Below the pieces are notes generated by a model. It made no database searches. It saw only the letters and a list, made by a program, of their open reading frames with translations, and had not been told where the DNA came from. 64,000 nucleotides of DNA, taken from positions 11,586,001 through 11,650,000 of the forward strand of contig OY759218.1 in assembly GCA_963662175.1 (NCBI GenBank). The letters run 5' to 3'. Shown in pieces: positions 47,681 to 62,600 of this stretch (positions are counted from its first letter, which is position 1; the number at the start of each line of letters is the position of its first letter). The stretch comes from Aradus depressus (taxonomy: Eukaryota; Arthropoda; Insecta; Hemiptera; Aradidae). The translations under genes were made by a program, and so were the position numbers.

Positions 47681-50600
47681 AACCCCCCTAAAATAGATAA
47701 TATTGATGAGCCCTTACGCCTAGCCGTGGAAGAAGAGATTCGCGGACAGTCCAGACCAGAGCGTTGACCAGGAATGGATAGTGGGAAAATGCCAACAACG
47801 ATAGTCACGAAGCCGGGTGGCAGCACGACTTACTTTCCGGATGTCCGGGTACGCCTCGACTCGACGTGGGTACAGCCGGTCAGCTGGATGTCCCAGCTAT
47901 TATCAGTCACGGATATGAGAACACGATAACTCCCAATTAAATGAATGTATTGACACGAAGTTGTATATATGTGTATCCAGAAACCTAAACAAATGACGGG
48001 CGCCGGTAGCTCAGTGGTATGCGTGCTTGCCTTCTGAGCTCAAGATCGTGGGTTCGAAACCCGACCGAGGCCTTTTAGTTTATTTTATTTGGGAGGTAAA
48101 ATAAACTTAAGCACGCCGTCCTTCGGATGGGACGTTAAGCGATGGTCCCGAGCCTGTACAATGTCAGGTACTCGTTAAAGACCCCTCCTAGATGAATAAA
48201 AATTTAGGACTCCCACAGTAGAGTCGGGCTCAGGTCCACCAGGGTGACGAAAGAGCGCTCTGATAGTAGGCGATATGACCTCGTAGTTAAAGCCCGGGCA
48301 TGAGTCATAAAACCTAACCTAAACTAACCTATTGATTTTCAGGCAAATCGGTCAAAGGAAAGGGAGGCGGATTAACACAAAAACTCTAATAACTGCCGTT
48401 GTAATGAAAGTAATGACAGGAAATTTCATAGATGATTTCAAAACCCCATAAGGACGACACCTCTCGATTTTAGTGGAAGGGGGGATCAGAGGAGGGAGGC
48501 TCGACAGAAAAATCCAAATAACTGCCGATTTAATGAATGTACGACACAAATATTATATGAGGAATCAGAAGACCCTAGGTATGTGAACTATAGGTTTTTT
48601 TATCTCAAACGTTCGATTGGTTTTGGAAGGAGAGCAATAAATCAAATGATTAATTCGCGCTGGGGAAGTACATTGCACGTAATTCACCGAAACTTTTTAT
48701 TATTTTAAATAAACCTCTTGACCGAGATATCTCCAATTTCTTAAATGTCTAAATCGGGTTCAGTCTATGTCGAATTATAAAACTGAATTAAAACTTACTT
48801 ATCAAATATGCGCCAGCATAGAAGACGGCTAATGCGTCTCTAAATGAAGTTGCTTTTCTCATCGGTTCCATCAAGATAGGTAGATTTCCTCCAATGTTAT
48901 TCATTACAAAAAGGAAGACGCCAACGGTTGTGGATCGGACTGCTAAAGGAACGATTTCAACCAGTACAGCAAACAGAATGCCGAACCACATTTCAGCTGA
49001 AAAAAAAAGATATATTAGTTAAGAGCTAAGGTTGGAGCATTTTAGAAAAAATATGAACAAAGCTTGGAGCAGTGCTCCTAATTAAATGAATCACTATCCT
49101 AGCTATACATGGTATAGGGGAAGTTATGTATTCGAATTTGTGAATCCAAAAATGAAAAAAACAAACAGGTTCTCGGATGTGTGTGTTTCGGCTCTCTACA
49201 CCTTAAATTAGAGGAAATTACTGGGGCGAGTATTATGATTGCGGCCCTTGAGTTCCACACGGCAAACTTTCCAGCAAGATATCAATATCAATAATAATAA
49301 TAATAACACAAAAAAATAGGCATTTTATTCAGTACATTATTAATATTGGTTATTTATTGTTTTTTTTTTTTTCATTATTTTTTTTAATATCATAAAAACT
49401 GTGATATTATTTCATAACAACTCTGTGAGAATTTGAGATATTTCAAAGTATCGATTGCCACCAGAACAAATTAGATCGGATGAATCTTTTTCAAGAAATC
49501 CTAAAACCCACTTTTTTGTCTTTTCGTTTATACAAAAAAAAAAAAAAAAAAAAAAATGGCTGCACCGAATTTGATACAATTTCTTTCGGATCATATTGAC
49601 GTTGATACGCTTCGATTGGCACCAGACCTGAGTCGATATCATTTTTTATTCGTGAGATTTCATGCAGGAAAAATTCTTCTTTTCAAAAATAGTGTAAAAA
49701 TTAGTGTAGTACCTTGTTGAAAATTTTGATTTATATTTTCGGACCCATTACAATAACTTCCCTGTAAGCAGGGTAGTTAATAAATAAATGATGTATTATG
49801 TCTTTGGACACGATAACATCCCATAGAATGAAAAAATGTTGGCTCAGAATTAGCTTGCTTACTGAGCTGAAGATCGCGGGTTCGAAACCCGGCGGAGGGA
49901 AGCCCTTAGATTTTTTATCTGGGAGATAAAAAAACCTTTAGTAGGCCGTCCTTTGGAAGGACACTAAGCGATGATCCCGAGCCTGGACAATGTCACGTAT
50001 TCGTTAAAGCGTCGAAAGAGCGCTCTGGTAGTATGCGATATGACCTCAAAGTTAAAGCCCGGGCATGAGTCACAATAACTAACTGGTACCTCAGAGGTAG
50101 CTTGCCTATTGCTTGCCTCAAATCGCGAGTTCAAAACCCGAGGCCCATAGTTTTTTTATCTGGGAGGTAAAAAAATACCTTGAGCACGCCGTCCTTCGGA
50201 TGGGACGTTAAGCGACGGTCCCGAGCCTGTACGGTTTCAGGTACTCGTTAAAAATTCATATCCTAGATAAATAAACCAGGATAGGCAAAATTTAGAACTC
50301 CCACAGGTAGAGACTCGTAGACTGTCTTGTAGTTAAAGCCCGGGCATGAATCACAATATCTAACTAACTCGATACGAAATTTTCATAAGTGATTTAATTT
50401 CAAAACCCCGATAATTCTCGATGAGATAACATTGCATAAGTGGATTCGGAAGACACCATTTTAAAGGAAGAACTAAAACATATTACACACAATTCGAGCT
50501 GGAACTATATCGCCCGCGAATAAATAGTTGTTTACTATCTATTCTTCATGGTAGCAGGTTCGCGCTTTTGGTTCGATTGCATCTATCTCCATATTCTCTC

Positions 50601-53600
50601 CATATTGTGGAGAGAAAAAATAATGAAAATATTAACTCACCAAACAAATATGATATTGCAAGAGTTATCATAGCTCCAACTGGTCCCATGTAGATACTTC
50701 CAAACGCAAAAGGAGTCGCGATCAACTAAAAAAAATATGCAAACAATGAAATTAACTAAAAATATGCACAACATATTGCTAAGGTTATACAAATATATAT
50801 TACAATTTATGCAAGCCTCACAATGTTTGTTTTGATCATAAAACTGGGACTAATTACCAAGGAGATATGAATATTTTGTATGGTGGGCAAGGACTTGAAC
50901 ATTAGGAACTAAGCGAGGGAAATAACTTGAATTTAGCTACTGGGGGTGTGGAGGGTTTTGTTGGAGACGTAGTAAGGAGCATTGGCTATTGTGCGAAGGA
51001 TTTTGGATTGAAAGGATTGGATGCTTTGTACAGATATTTTGTCTAGTATCTTGTAACAGTTTGTAACGTCTGTTCATTTTTTGGGTTTTCAGTCTCGAGT
51101 GAGGATTCCAAAGTTAGTCGCTTGAATAGTAGAAGGCTTTAATAGCGGATTTCGTTTTTTTTAAAGGAATGGGATTATTGTTAAGATACACTGGAGGACA
51201 GCTATATTTGCAACGGAGTGTGAACTGACATTCTGTCGTTCACCATCATTCTCCATTTTTTTCTGAATTATTAAAAAAACACTAAAAATTACCTGACTAA
51301 TGGCTAAAACTGCAACTCTGGATTTGATTCCCATATTGGAAACGATTTTGTCTGAAGCATAACCGCCAGCTAACACTCCGACACCACCAATCACAAAAGT
51401 GACGAAGAACAGCCAAGCTCCTAGGTCGACATGAGGGAAGATGTCGCGGTAAAACTGGTCACAGTTGTATGCAAAACACAATCCACCTGAAAAATGGAAT
51501 AGTAACAGTTAGAACTAGCAAGCTCGTGAGGGACATGCATATACTACTGATAGATAGGTCAATAAGTCGTATCTCTGTGAAAGCTTTTTGGTAAGAGAAA
51601 CTATATTGCTTTACACACAGCATATATATATATGAGCCAACTGAGCTCAAGATCGCGGTTTCGGAACCAGCCCAAGGCCCTTGGTTTTTTATTTGGGAGG
51701 TGAAAAAACCTTGAGGACGCCATCCTTCAGATGAGACGTCAAGTGATGGTCCCGACCCTATACGATGTCAGGTACTCGTTAAAGATCCCTACCCAAGATG
51801 AATAAAACTGGGTAGGTAAAATTTTGGACTCTCAGAGCACTTCCTTCTCAGGTAGTAGGCGATATAATCCTCGGGCATGAGTCAGAATAACAAACTAAGA
51901 TATGGATGTGCAATGTTCCTGAAGAGTAGGGTGGCCCTTATTTTGAAAAAGTTTAAATTTCTCATACCTCCACCAGGAATTTTGTTTAGAAAGTTGAAAA
52001 AATTACCCCTGAATTTTTTCAGATTTTTTTGACCATATTAACCCGTGCCTGTAAGGTGTTAAAGTTTAACATTGAGTTTAAATAGGGATTTTGAGATTCG
52101 AGAGACTTTAGTGCGTAACTTTTGATGCTTCGAATTGATTGATCTGAAATGTCGTATTCTTACGTTTTAGAGGTTGCTGATTTCAAATTTGATGTCAAAA
52201 AACTAATTTATATACAATTTCATGAATAAATTTTTCAATGATGTGTTTATATATGTTTTAGGGGTCGCTGAATTCAAATTTGATGTCAAAAATCATTCTT
52301 TGACAGTTACAGTTGTCAAAAAACTCATTTGTTTTAACTAATAAACAATTTTTTCACCTGGCTTTCGATGTTGCATATTTATTAAGGATATATCATATAC
52401 ATAGATAATATTATTTAGTGTGAGCAAAACTCACACTGAATGGGGTAATAATTCCGAATCGGGCCTCCACCCCAAATCATTAATATTAGGTCGGTGGAAG
52501 GAAAAAATATTATATATATACATCTATTTCATAGAAAAAATTTATTTCTCAATATAAACGATATAATATGTCAACTATTCTTCATATTTTAGTTAATATT
52601 GAATGAAATAATCTAGGATTAGAGCATTAAACTGTAAACTACAATAAGAATTTCAAAAATCCAGTTGATGTATCTGAAGAAATAAAATGTTTACCCTCCC
52701 GTCGGTCCTTTTAGTGAAACAGTCCAGGTTCTCCTGATATAGAGAAACCCCATAAGGGAGCATAAAAAAAAAATGTAATTGACATATTATATCGTTTATA
52801 TTGAGAAATAATTTTTTTTATGAACTAGATATTTTTGTTATGGTCCTCCATGGGAATTTAAGCGAACGTAAAAAAAACAAAATTTGGAAAAACCGAAAAA
52901 AAATCGGCAAAATTTTTTTTTTTCGTAACAACAGGATATCCCGCACGATGATACTATTATAGAACTTCTTCTACAGTCAATTCGACTTTATAAAGTAAAA
53001 TGGGGAGCGATTCTGGGTGGAGGGAAGGGAGGGGAAAGCTTTTGGGATATCTTCGGGATAGCACAACTTACAGTTTCTCAAAATGTAAATATTTTGGTAC
53101 CAATACTAGCTGTGGGAAGTGTTCATTTCATTTCGAGTCTATTTCATTTCTATTCTATTTATCAATAAAATTTTCTAGCAGAGCCATGATACAACTAGTT
53201 TACCAAAAAAAATGTATTAGGTTGAATCTATATCTGTATTAACCTGTATGTCGGACAGAGGCAGCGATACACAGCATCATGAATCTTGGTTGGAGCATGA
53301 CTTTCCAGGGGTTGTCTTTTTTTTTATCTCCCTGCTGATTTTCTTCTTGTTCTTCACCGATGGCAGTTCGCGGAGGTTCGCGAAGCGTTGTGGCACTCAG
53401 TACGCCAATAATCAGAGCAAATACACCGCTGCCGTAGTAAGCCAAACGCCAACCCTGTCAAAAAACATTAATTGTAAAAAAAACAGCTTAGGTAGGTCAA
53501 AATTCATTATATGAAAAAAAAACAACATAAACCTGGGAAGAAAAGCTCCCTTAAAAAGTTACAAAACAATGTTTTTAATAACATTTTTAAAAATATCTAT

Positions 53601-56600
53601 GTTTATCCCAAATAAAATTTGAAAAGAAAGTAAAAGTTAAATAATAAGTATTTTGTAATGTTATTTAACGCTGTAAAACATTTCTCGTTATTAGGACAAA
53701 TCTGAGAGGTAAAATAAATTTAAGCACTCCGTCCTTCGGATGGGACGTTAAACGATGGTCCCGAGCCTGAGCCTGTACGATGTCAGGTACTCGTTAAAGA
53801 CCCCTACCCTAGATGAATAAAAATTTAGGATAGGCAAAATTTAGACCTCCCATAGTAGAGACGGGCTCAGAGTGACGAAAGAGCGCTCTGGTAGTAGGCG
53901 ATATGACCTCGTAGTTAATGCCCGGACATGAGACACAGTAACTAACTCTTAGGACAAATATTACTGGTAACAATGTTCGAGGGTTCAAAACCCGACCGAG
54001 GCACTTCGGATGGGACGTTAAGCGATGGTCTCGAGCCTGTACGATGTCCCCTACCCTTGGTGAACAAAAATTTAGAGTAGGCAAAACTAAGGACTCCAGA
54101 GCGATATGACCACGATGAAGCCCGGGCATAAATCATAATAAATAACTGGTAACAATGTGAACATAAGTGATTCTATTATAAATGTATATGATTTTTAATA
54201 AAATGTTATTACCAGATCCCAAGCGTTTAGTGCAGTAATGTATCTTCCGACTGGAAATGATAAACCTATTCCTCCATAAATGCCCCAGTTAAATATGGAC
54301 ATTACTAATCCTCGGAGACTCTGAAACAAAAAATTAAAAACAAAATAAATACACAATTTTTGAAATAATAAATTAAAAAGTCGTCAGTGAATCACCGGCT
54401 ATGTACTTTCCCAGCACGAATTAATCAATTACATTTTCGCTTTCCCTCCAAAGCCAATCGACCGTTTGGGCTAAAAATCAATATTTGACTTACAAAATGG
54501 CTTTATCAGTTGAGCCCTCTCTCCTCTTCGGCTGATTCCGCTAAAAATCAATAGGTGTCGTCCCTATAGTACTTTGAATTATCATATGAAATTTCGTGTC
54601 AATGCCTTCATTAAAACGGCCGTTAATAGAGTTTTAATCCTCCCCCTCAATCCCACCCTTTCCTTTGGCCGATTTGGCTGAAAATCAATAGTTGCTGTCC
54701 TTAGAAGACACATACAAAATTTCGTGTCAATTCATTCATTTTATAGGGATATCGTTTTCACAGTCACACGTAACGACTTTGTTTTTCAATTTTCGGAAAA
54801 CATGAAATTTCGTTGAAAATTTCGCATCGAATTTCTAACAGATTACATAACTTCCCTTATACTTCGTATGGCTGGGGAAGAATATATATGTAATATGTAC
54901 ATATACATATGTAAGGTTACTGATTGTACGAAACTGAGGTAGGAAATTAAATTATAATTAAAAAAATTAACTTGGGTCCGCAAACGCACCATTTTCTAGC
55001 TATGCCTTGATGCAGTTTCATAACCACTATAATTAAGAAATTATTTATTATGTATGTAAGATAATTAATTCCTTCCTAACTAAAGGAAAACGATGGGAAG
55101 GACCTTAGGATGTGGGATTTACGTGCATGCATAGTTTGCCGATGAACTTAAAATATACCAAACACACGTTAAGTTACAACTTACCTCTGGAAATAAATCT
55201 GACAAAACTCCAGTAGACATTGGATTCAGCGCAGCCTCCCTGAAAATAAATAATGTTGAATTAAATTGTTTATTTTATGATATAATTATTTTAAAATAAT
55301 GTTAATATCATTTAAATAAATTAAAGACTAGTTAAACCCTAGTTTTAAACAAATATTAGCTTTTCAAATTATTCTCAACAAACTAGAGATGTTTTACTTC
55401 GCTTCTTCTTCCAGTTTTACTTCCTGACCTCTACGAAGTATAGAGGAAGTAATTAATGTAATCGGTCAGAGTTTTCAACGGAATTTCATGTTTTCTGATT
55501 ACAAAAATGAAAAAAATAATCTGTCTGACTGTGCATCTCTTTGAACACGATAACTGCCTTCGTAATGAATGTATTCGACACAAAATTTCGTGTAGATTCA
55601 AACCCCTCTAATGACGACACCTATTGATGTTCAACGGAATCAGTCGGGGGGATCAGAGGGGGCTTAACTCAAATATCTCAATAACCGCCGATGTAATGAA
55701 TGTATCGACAGGAAATTTTATATTTAAATTCAAAACCCCACAAGTATGGCATCCAGGGGCGCAGCCAGGATTTTGAGCAGGGGGGGGGGGGGGAGCAAAG
55801 TTAGGCTACGGGGGTGGGGATATAGACTCCCGGGCGCACAGCCCTCAGTTTCGGTGATTAGCGTTGCAGACTTTTTCGGAGACTCGGACCCCTAGAACCC
55901 TGAGGTAACCACTGACTGTAATAGTTAAGCTGACTATTCATGAGCAGCAAAAATGCAAAGCACTGAAGCACCATTTGCTCGCTGTGGTTTCTGTGCCTTT
56001 AGAATTAAATGACTCAAATCCAATAGCGTGCATTTGCTGCTGCTGCGCTTTGCATTTTTACTGCGCATGCAAAATCAGCTTTAATGAAGATTGAATTGAT
56101 TTAAATGAAGATTTTGAGCAAGGAAATGAAATGATCGAATTCATGTACATTTAAAAAAATGTAATATGTCTTGTTTTGTACATGTACATTTATGTAACAG
56201 CTGATTGCTGATTTAGGAATCTGACGCATGGGAAATTTGAAGATCCTAATGGGAATTTGCAAGCAATCCATTTTTAATAAAAACTATTTTGTTAGTTTAT
56301 TTAATTTTCATCTTGGTTTTTTGCTCTGGCCAGGGGGGGCACGTGCCCCCCCCCCCCCCCCTGGCTACGTCCCTGATGGCATCTATTAATCCGCTATCCA
56401 GTCAAATGGAAGTGTATGAATGCATCGACAAAACTTTAGTATGAGGATTCAGAAGTTACCATGTAAGTCATCTATTGATTTTTAGCCCAAACGGTCGATT
56501 GAGTTTAGACGGAAAGTGAAAACTTAATTAATTAATTCTTGCTGGGGAAGTACATATCCAGTGATTCACCAACAGTTTGTTATATTACATTGTTTTTCAG

Positions 56601-59600
56601 ATCATAGTTTGGCTCACAGGCAGAACACACACCTAATAGCTGAAGTTTCAAATCTAGACCAGACATCTAATATTTTTTATTGCCCATATATTTTTGTTAG
56701 AACACTGCTTTATTCTAACTCTACAAGATACAATATCCTTTTCAGTAGTTTCATATAATATTGATACTGACACACTAATTCATAATCCCCCATTATTTCA
56801 CAGTTAACGAATTAATTGGATGAGAAACACCACAATAAATATAATTTTTAAAAGGATTATTAGGATAGAAGTTAAATTAAAAGTTTATAAAATAATAATA
56901 TTAAAAATGATTCTCTGTCTATGCCAGCTCAAAAAATCCTTGTAGCTATAAAAAAATTAATAATAATAATAAAATGCATTAAAAAAAATAATAATAAAAA
57001 AAACACAAGAGCTCCAATTTCCTGTTTGTTTCAGAGAGAAAAAAAAAATAATTACAGGAAAAAAAAATATAGAAAAAAAATTGTAATTTAACAAGATATT
57101 AACCCTAATTGCAAGGTTATTTAAAATTTAACTGATCTATTATAAATTAAATGTAAATTTAGTCTGTTGCAGTAGATACTAAAAAAAAGTCGTTGGTAAA
57201 TCACCGACAATGTACTTCCCCGGCATGAACTAATCAACTAATTTTACGTTCTCCGTTTTAAAGTAATCTACCATTTGGACTAAAAAACAATAGTTGACTT
57301 GCATAGGGACTTATCAATCCTCATACTAAATTTTGTTGCGATACATTATCATTATAAGGGCAGGTATTAGGATTTTTAAGTTGAGCTCCTCCTCTGACCT
57401 CCCCCCTCTTTCCAATCAGCCAATTTCCCTGAAAATTAATAGGTGTCGTCCTTATGGTTTTCTGGATACAAGTATAAAATTTCGTGTCGATATATTCATT
57501 CTATTGGGAGTTATCGTGTTCACATAACACAACCAGACAATTTTTTTTCTTTTCTTTGGAATCAGGAGGTCGAAAAACATGAATTTCCGGTGAAAACTCA
57601 ACATGGCTGACTGATTACATAACTTCCCCTATACTTCATATAGCTGGGGAATTAAAAATGAGGGCATGAAGGGCAGTAGATGGTTTAAATCGGGTTCCTT
57701 AGACTCTTCGCAGACATAAATATTCTTTCCCCATGTGGAGTTATTGTCAAAGTCCTTCAAAGGAGGGTTAACTGATATACCACTAGGTTTCTCAAGGAGT
57801 GTTACAAATGATGACTTACCCAGCGGCGAAAATCATTCTAAGAACTATCAGTTGCCAATACTGTTGCGTAGCACCAATCAATGTGACTGAAATTCCACAG
57901 ATGAATATGCAGACGGCCAACATAGGAACCCTTAAAAAAAAAAAGTTCAAAATTAGAATAAAAAATATATTTTTTTCTTAATTTCCTTCTTTCAAAAGAA
58001 AATATTCAAAAATTACCTCCTGTATTTATCAGCAGCAATTCCCAAAAAAACTCCTCCGATGGTATATACTGCAATGAAGCTAGGACCTGCTAATACCTGG
58101 TATTCAATACCAAGACCGTTTCTATTCCATTCGCAAAATCGCTGCCCATCTTCCAATTTCAGCTCCACGCATCTGAAATGAGAAAGATTAAACTTGAGTA
58201 ATAGAGTAAAACCAGTAATGATATATTATTCTTCCCGGATCTGAACATAATAATTCCTTCATGAAGGACCTAGCCACTTAGTTTCTTTAGTAAATCTAAA
58301 GGTATGTCCACACTGATGGACAAAATCGCGCGACTGTCTATATACAATCGAGAACATTGTTTATAGCCTGTTGGGAACAAGTTGCAAAACAATGTATAGA
58401 CTTGTCGAGCGTCCACACCTGTAGTCTCGAGTAAGTATTGGAACATTATTCATGGCCGGAGACATTGCCTGTGGGTTGATTATTATTTTTTATACTCAAA
58501 ACAGAAAAAAAAGACGTTGTTGGACACGACAGGTCTTATCAAATAAATTAAGATTGGAAGATGCCATGGAATTCCGAAAAAAGAGCATAAACGGAAGAAG
58601 GAGGACTGACTGAGGACGGAGACTGAATAAGCTGGTGCACAGGAACAATAAATGATTCGAAGGAAACCAGACGTATTTACTTTTCTACGAAATATGGCGC
58701 AAAAGTCACAAGTTTTTCATTCGAGATGGGAGACTCATAGATATGAGATTTTGTCTATGGAGAGTTCCAGAACACCGAAATTGTTCTTGACTATCTGTCA
58801 ACAGCAGAACTTTGTTCATGGACAGGAGTTGCGCGATTTTGTCTACCAAGAGTGGACATACCTTAAGAATACTCCCGTGGTCTAATTCTCTGAACTCTTC
58901 TTCTATCTACACATCTCGACTTTTCCACATCTATCACAGGTGGTACCTCCTAAAATACGTACGTGTTTATTGAACGGACCGTGTACTGTGAGGATTCCTA
59001 TCAGTTGTCGAAGCCTGCTCGGCTTGAATGGAAGAGTCAAGAAAGAAAAATGGTTCAATGGTTTCCTACATAGAGCGACATTGATTCTTGACCAGGTTTG
59101 ACTGTAGTGTGGGAGATACCTGACTCGAAAAGGCTCCGAAATCCGGCCGAACCAACCTGTCGGCCTCTCTCCACAATACATTCAGGAAGCAGTGGCGCCT
59201 GAATGCATAGAAAACAATTGAACTGTATTTTTTCCTGATTCAAGCCAAGAGACTAGACTAACACTCGGGTGTTTTTTGGTGTCTAAGGCCTATCCTCCTG
59301 GTTGACTTTAATATTTTACTCAGATCTCTCTCAACCCTCCAATCAAGTCCAGCTCCTATGGCTGAGTGTTTAAAGTAGTTGACTGACTTACGTTGAATGG
59401 TTTTGAGCTGAAGAACACGCTAGAGACAGTGTCCAATTGAAGTGAGGCTCCGTCTTATTAAGTTGGCATGCAATGTCTCCATAGGGGACATCAATGGCGG
59501 TCGCCTTACTCGTCACCCCGATCAGGAAGTGTCCCAATTCGGCGGTGAGGTAGCCCAGGGTCAGGATGGTCAGGACGTACCAGTTGTACAGTCCGGACAA

Positions 59601-62600
59601 CTTCTTCAGAACAGGGATCATTGTCTCAGACCTGCAAACAGAATCAGGGTGATGCAATCAAACAACATAAACTGAACTAGCTATCAGAACTAGATCAAAC
59701 TTCATTAGCATATGTATGAGGAAAAAATAAAATAAGAAAAACTATCCTATGAATGTGGTTCCGGAAACGCCCCCTTCAAAAGTTATTTTCAAGAAACATT
59801 TTTAAAAATGTTGCCAAATTTTTTTTTTCATTTTCGTCTGAAGGATAAATACTATAGGAAAAAAATTTTAAAGCAGTAAATTTCCTTTAAAAAAACTCCG
59901 CTATGACAAAACTTTAGGCCCAGAATATTCAAGATCATTGGAGAAAACCACACAAGGGCAGAATATACCTAACTTCAGAATCATAGTGAGACAAAAACTT
60001 ATATTATTTATTATATGTGCATACATTATTACTTCGTCATGGTCGTCTAACTGAACAGTTTCGTTTGTTATAAAGAACACGCAGGTCATTCAATCCATGC
60101 CAAATCAACTAATATCTGAACATTGATTTCTATATTGAAGGAACTCGAGGTTCTGTCGTGGAAATAATAAAACTCAGTATTTGGCCAACGTTTCGGAAAC
60201 TATTTATTTCCTTCTTCAGGGCCGTGATGACTCGAGTGGATGTGTGTAGTGAAGGTGGTACAAGAGAAATATTCTAGAGGTACACCTGTTCCTCTGTACT
60301 AAAGTACAGAATAATAGTTATTCCTAGAAGTATAGTACAGAATAATAGTTATTTCTAGAACTATAGTACAGAATAATAGTTATTTCTGGAAGTATAGTAT
60401 AGAATAATAGTTATTTCTAGAATGTTACCACAGTAAATGAGAAAACATACACATAGCCCCTAAACACCCGGTTTTGTAACATAATCATCAAGAAAAGAAG
60501 TTAGATCCACCAACTCATATTTACTATTTTTTTTTTGCTAATTCTTATGATTCTAAAAGAATGTAAGAATATACAAATAATTTTTTAAATATATATATAC
60601 TCATTTCCAAAAAACATGTATTCTATAGTGCAATAAAAGTGTATCTATTTAGATAACTTTAGAATGCAAAACAAAGTTCGAAAAATAATTCTAATTGATA
60701 ATTTTTTTCTTAGAATATTACGAGTAAAATTATTTAAGACATCAGTTATTCTGCTTTACTTGGGACCCCCTTCCCCCCCCCCCCCCCCCCTCCCCCGAGA
60801 AAAAAATTCAACCCCCCTTGACGCGTTATGTAATTTACAGACGGCCCCTACGCGTAATGACAAGGTCATAATTTCAGATGAGTCTTAAATTTTTATCGTT
60901 AGATGATGGATAGTTCATAAAAAAAAAAAACGAAGTCTCTTGTTTGTTAATTACAACCACGATAGACAAAAAAGAATTATTGAAATTAAAAAAAAAAAAA
61001 AAAATCGAAATGCTTAGGTACTAATTTCAGTGTGGGTAGACTTCAAAATAATCTTTACATCCCTATAATTAAATTCTCATTTCGCAAAAATAATGAAAAA
61101 TGATTAGGCAGCAAGATTCATGTTAGAAATAAACAATGTCTTTCATTTTTAATTACTCGCCTAGTAATCAGTGATATACAGGAATAAATTGATGAATGAA
61201 ATTTATTTTCTTGTTTCGAGATTTGTTTATGATTTTAATCAATTTTTTTTTTTTTTTTTTTTTTGTTAATACCTATATCAACTTTTTAAGGTCGAAAAGA
61301 AGTAGTTCTGTTCGAGTACTTGAATAAATAAATTATATTAAACAAAAAAACAGAGAAAAAACAATTTATTCGTTAGTCATGGCCACAATTATATATATTC
61401 CAAGATTTCTAATACATTATTACAATTTAATAAAATGTAGCCTCTATTAGCAATGAAAATATTTAAATAATAGAGGATATAATAAACTTATGATGTGCTT
61501 AGAAAATGTATACATCATAAATAAATTTAAAAAATAAGTAGGTAACTTTAAAAAAAATTCCAGATTTATTTTTTTTTATTTTTAAGAGGAGCACCTATAT
61601 AAATTTCACATTACAATGTCAATGAGTGAAAACATTCCTTAAGTAAAAGTTTTAAATTGTTTAATGAGTATTTTTGTATATTATGTTAGAAACATTTTAT
61701 TTCACTATTGAGTAAAAATTCTCACTTCCAAAAAATGGTTGGACAGATTCGCTAATTTTTTCGAAAACCAAAGCTGTGTTGCGTTAAAAAAAAAGGTGAA
61801 TCACCGGCAATATACTTCCCCATCACTAATTAATCAATTAAATTTTCACACTCATCGATGGAGCGTTTGGGCAAAAAATTAACATAGGGACTTTTTTTGT
61901 GTCGGCAGTTATTACGGTTTTTGAGTACCCCTCTTCTCTGGTTCCCATTTTTCTTTAAACCGATTCGGCTACAAATTGATAGATATCGTCGATATGAGGT
62001 TTTGGATTCACATATAAAATTTGGTGTTGATAGATTCATTATTTTGGCACTTATTTGGGTATTTATGTTGAGCCCTCCTTAGGGATCCCACCCTTCCTAT
62101 TTGCCGATTTGACTGAAAATCAATACTCGTCCTTATGGTGTTCTCGATATAAATATAAAATTTCGTGTCGATATATTCATTCCATCCGAAGTTATCGTGT
62201 TGACAGTCACATAGACAGACAGAAAATGTTTTCTAACATTTTTGGATTCAGGAGGTCGGCAATCATGGAAATCCAGTGAAAACAGTTGAGGGTAAGATAA
62301 CCCCAGGGTAGTCTTTAAACCTAGTTAAGTTAGCATAAAAACATTGATTTAGAAGTTATGCCCCCCTAAAGGTATCGAATGAACAATAGTATCTATAACT
62401 TTTTGAGCATACAATTTACACCTATGCTTAAAAAAAAAAAATGTTGGGAGATGGCCCACCTAAAAACTAATCCAATATAACCAGGTTTTGGATCCTGAAA
62501 TTCAGATAAAATGGCTGTAGTTTTTTTTTAAATTCATAACCGGTATTTTGGTATGCAAATTCGTAATAACTTATATCGCGGTTTCAGGATAAAATTAACG

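Noticed and set aside
47996..48072. Possible functional tRNA gene
   Set aside because: The head has A and B boxes, but no complete acceptor-stem pairing, and it is followed by the common SINE body in all copies.
54845..54885. Similarity to a loxP site (ACTTCGTATAGC)
   Set aside because: Only about 12 bases match, and the segment is part of the terminal hairpin of repeat B seen in many copies. No recombinase target or vector sequence is indicated.
57333..57527. Similar short peptides (LKINRCRPYG...) recurring in several places
   Set aside because: They are translations of repeat family B units; frames are broken in most copies and differ between them.
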